Below, piece after piece: positions 62,190 to 64,000 of a stretch of 64,000 nt of DNA. How positions within the stretch are numbered: position 1 is the first letter of the stretch; every line of letters starts with the position of its first letter. The DNA lies in the NCBI GenBank assembly GCA_963576475.1, contig OY754965.1:937501-1001500 (forward strand), written 5' to 3'. The notes under the pieces were generated by a model, which was given only the letters and a program-made list of their open reading frames with translations, had not been told where the DNA came from and made no database searches. The stretch comes from Molanna angustata. Taxonomy: Eukaryota > Arthropoda > Insecta > Trichoptera > Molannidae. Both the position numbers and the translations under genes were made by a program.

Positions 62190-62470
62190 ATGTTCCTGAA
62201 CAAATGTCAAGAGGACAAATCCGAATTTCTGAGAAGTGGTTCGACGAGGAGTGGCGGCAATCTTATTTACATAACCGCTCTCAAAGCATGACAATAAAGA
62301 AAAGTCTTTTCCTACAAAGTTGACGACAGGAGTTCCCCAGGGTTCCGTGCTTGGCCCATTACTGTTCACACTTTACACAAAGGACATTTTTAATACAGTG
62401 AAATCACATGGTCTACTCGCATACTGCTACGCTGATGATTGGCAGCTAAACTTTTACTCAACTTGAATCA
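62190..62470 (+). pseudogene. Non-LTR reverse transcriptase core fragment
   Basis: Plus strand, one frame: [40 protein letters not shown]. It contains RT motifs B and C (YADD). Ends in a stop shortly after 62460. Confidence 0.78.
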
Positions 62471-63274
62471 TGCCTTCTAAAAGATAACATTTTTATTTTA
62501 TTTATTTATTTATTACAAAAAGACATATTTTACATAAAAAAAAATACATAGCAAAAAAGAAATTAATACACTTTATAGTATGACTTCCTTCAAAAAGAGA
62601 TATACTCGTGCTTTGAAGGGAGTTGCAACTATTTACATAATATAGAACAAAAGCAAAGTAACAAAATAATCATAGTAACAAAAACATATTTAAAAATAGA
62701 CATATATATCGTCTGCTGACTGGAAAAAGTCACTAACTGCGAGAAACATGTTTTCGAGATAATGGCTGTCAAAGTTTTTTGGCAATATAAACTCTCATAA
62801 CTCCTTTAATTGTTTATAGATTGTCATGAATTTTTCAACATATATAAAAAGTAGGCTAATCTAACTATATTTAATGTTCAAATTTGACAAAAACTCACAG
62901 GCAAAGAAAAAAACACAAAATTGCATATAATGAGATTTTCCTGACGGCTCATTTATCTGTGTATCGAAGCGATAGAGCAGTGGATGTCTTCTTTTAAACT
63001 AAAATTAAGACTACAGAATTACAAATTAATCTTGATGCCTGAAAATCTTCTATGTTTCTTATTCTTTTTAAGAAACCAACCTTTTTTGTATTTTTTGTCA
63101 TAATATAATTATATAATTATGAAAAAAATGAGGTGAGGTTAGGTGAAGATTATCACAAAAAAACAGCGCTATTTATATCAAATTCAGTTTTATTTTTAAG
63201 GAAGTAACTTTGTGGCGTCATTATAATTTTTATTTTATAATATATATAATAATAACTTGGTATACACCACTTAT

Positions 63275-63350
63275 GAGCACAAATAACTGTCGACCGGTTA
63301 CGAGAACGATGTTCTCATCTTCAGGATGACTTACGTACTAAATTAAAAAT
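63275..63350 (-). ncRNA. Hammerhead-like motif at a Penelope 3' end
   Basis: Minus strand: ATCCTGAAGATGAGAACATC, GTTCTCGTAACCGGTCGACA. CTGAAGATGA and a GAGAAC/GTTCTC stem are present; the GAAAC box is mutated to GTAAC. It lies downstream of the Penelope-like ORF at 63517-63999, as expected. Confidence 0.5.
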
Positions 63351-63516
63351 GAAAATATAGACTTAACCTAAACTAAAGATGTGGGAGGAGTCAATTCAAA
63401 AGTAGTGGGGCAAGCGACAACCCGGTGTTTAGGAAACGCAAGATATAAATTATTTATTAATATATTTATTATTATTATTATTTTTTTTTTTTATTATTAA
63501 TTTAATCTATGCTAAT

Positions 63517-63999
63517 TTATTTGATAGGGAATATATTTAGTAGCGGACTATTAGGAAAATTAATTTGATTGTTTATTATATCCTGGTTATTGTTTATGCT
63601 TTTCCTAATTTCTAATATTTCCAAATCAGCTAATTTTAAATTTGAATGTCCTGTATGTAATATCTGTAAACCTGTATTAATGTCAAAATGATGATTAAAT
63701 TCTATAAGGTGTTCAGCGAATTCTGAAAAATTATTATTTTTCAGACAGCGTAAGTGTTCTTGTGTTCTAATTTGAAAATTTCTATTTGTTTTCCCTATAT
63801 AAAATTGATTACAGTCATTACAACTTAATTTGTATACTCACGATTTTTCTAATTTATTTATCTTGTCTTTATTATTAAGTATTATATTTTTCAGTTTATT
63901 ATTTGTATAGAAGGCTGGTGAAATGGTGTTCGGGATATTCTTTTTTATTAGATTTGATATATCATTGTTAAAAAATAATAATTTTCTCCATTTTTTATT
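63517..63999 (-). pseudogene. Penelope-like element, GIY-YIG endonuclease part (runs off the window)
   Basis: Minus frame: NIPNTISPAFYTNNKLKNII, SCNDCNQFYIGKTNRNFQIR, TQEHL, FSEFAEHLIEFNHHFDINTG and a stop at 63519-63517. FYIGKT is the GIY-YIG core variant of Penelope-like elements and follows a CNDC pair. One in-frame TGA (63840-63838) lies just before it. The reverse transcriptase should be beyond 64000. Confidence 0.85.
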
Positions 64000-64000
64000 G

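Overview
The window looks like non-coding, repeat-packed nuclear DNA of an arthropod, most likely an insect. Supporting this are a strong AT bias, spliced coding sequence with short GT/AG introns, Penelope-like, CR1/L2-like and RTE-like retroelement debris, hAT and Harbinger elements, three tRNA-derived SINE families and very long (AT)n arrays. Recurrent words of the type GGTAGGTACCTAC are something I associate with Lepidoptera, but that assignment is weak. No bacterial-style operon, CRISPR array or rRNA gene is present.

One host gene can be reconstructed. It lies on the minus strand from 21659 down to 10006 and has six exons with AG/GT borders. All splice phases agree, and the exons sum to exactly 900 nt (299 codons plus stop). 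The product is a small, cysteine-rich secreted protein with a signal peptide and eight N-glycosylation sequons, in a family I do not recognise. Three of its five introns each hold a different tandem satellite: 110 bp x 14 in intron 1 (amplified from a retrotransposon 3' fragment), 98 bp x 21 in intron 2, and about 70 bp x 18-20 in intron 3 (interrupted by a foldback element). The intron 2 satellite is the most striking object here. Each monomer carries a copy of the last 30 nt of exon 2 plus its 5' splice site, preceded by a pyrimidine-rich AG. It therefore reads as an array of in-frame 30-nt micro-exons separated by 68-nt introns.

Layout: 1-2.0 kb is mostly unexplained AT-rich DNA with a 69-bp tandem duplication. 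2.0-2.7 kb is a candidate LTR with a tRNA-Trp-like primer site. 2.9-9.2 kb holds a SINE, retroelement tails, two hAT-type non-autonomous elements with perfect 8-bp target duplications, and Harbinger-type MITEs. 10-21.7 kb is the host gene. 22-27 kb holds SINEs, a complex inverted repeat with a long (GT)n tract, and CR1-like tails. 27.25-35.3 kb is a cluster of five long (AT)n arrays into which a CR1-like element with a 1011-codon ORF2 and several Penelope-like 3' ends are inserted, including a large palindrome centred on (AT)130. 35.6-37.7 kb is a decayed Harbinger copy with a nested retroelement. 38-43.5 kb is a series of nested elements (RTE-like inside L2-like; hAT inside a foldback MITE inside the same L2-like copy). 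44-57.6 kb is scattered retroelement tails, MITEs and SINEs. 57.7-62 kb is largely single-looking DNA with no gene I can support. 63.2-64 kb is the 3' end of another Penelope-like element that runs off the window.

Apart from the six-exon gene, essentially all recognisable coding sequence belongs to transposable elements, most of it 5'-truncated and broken.
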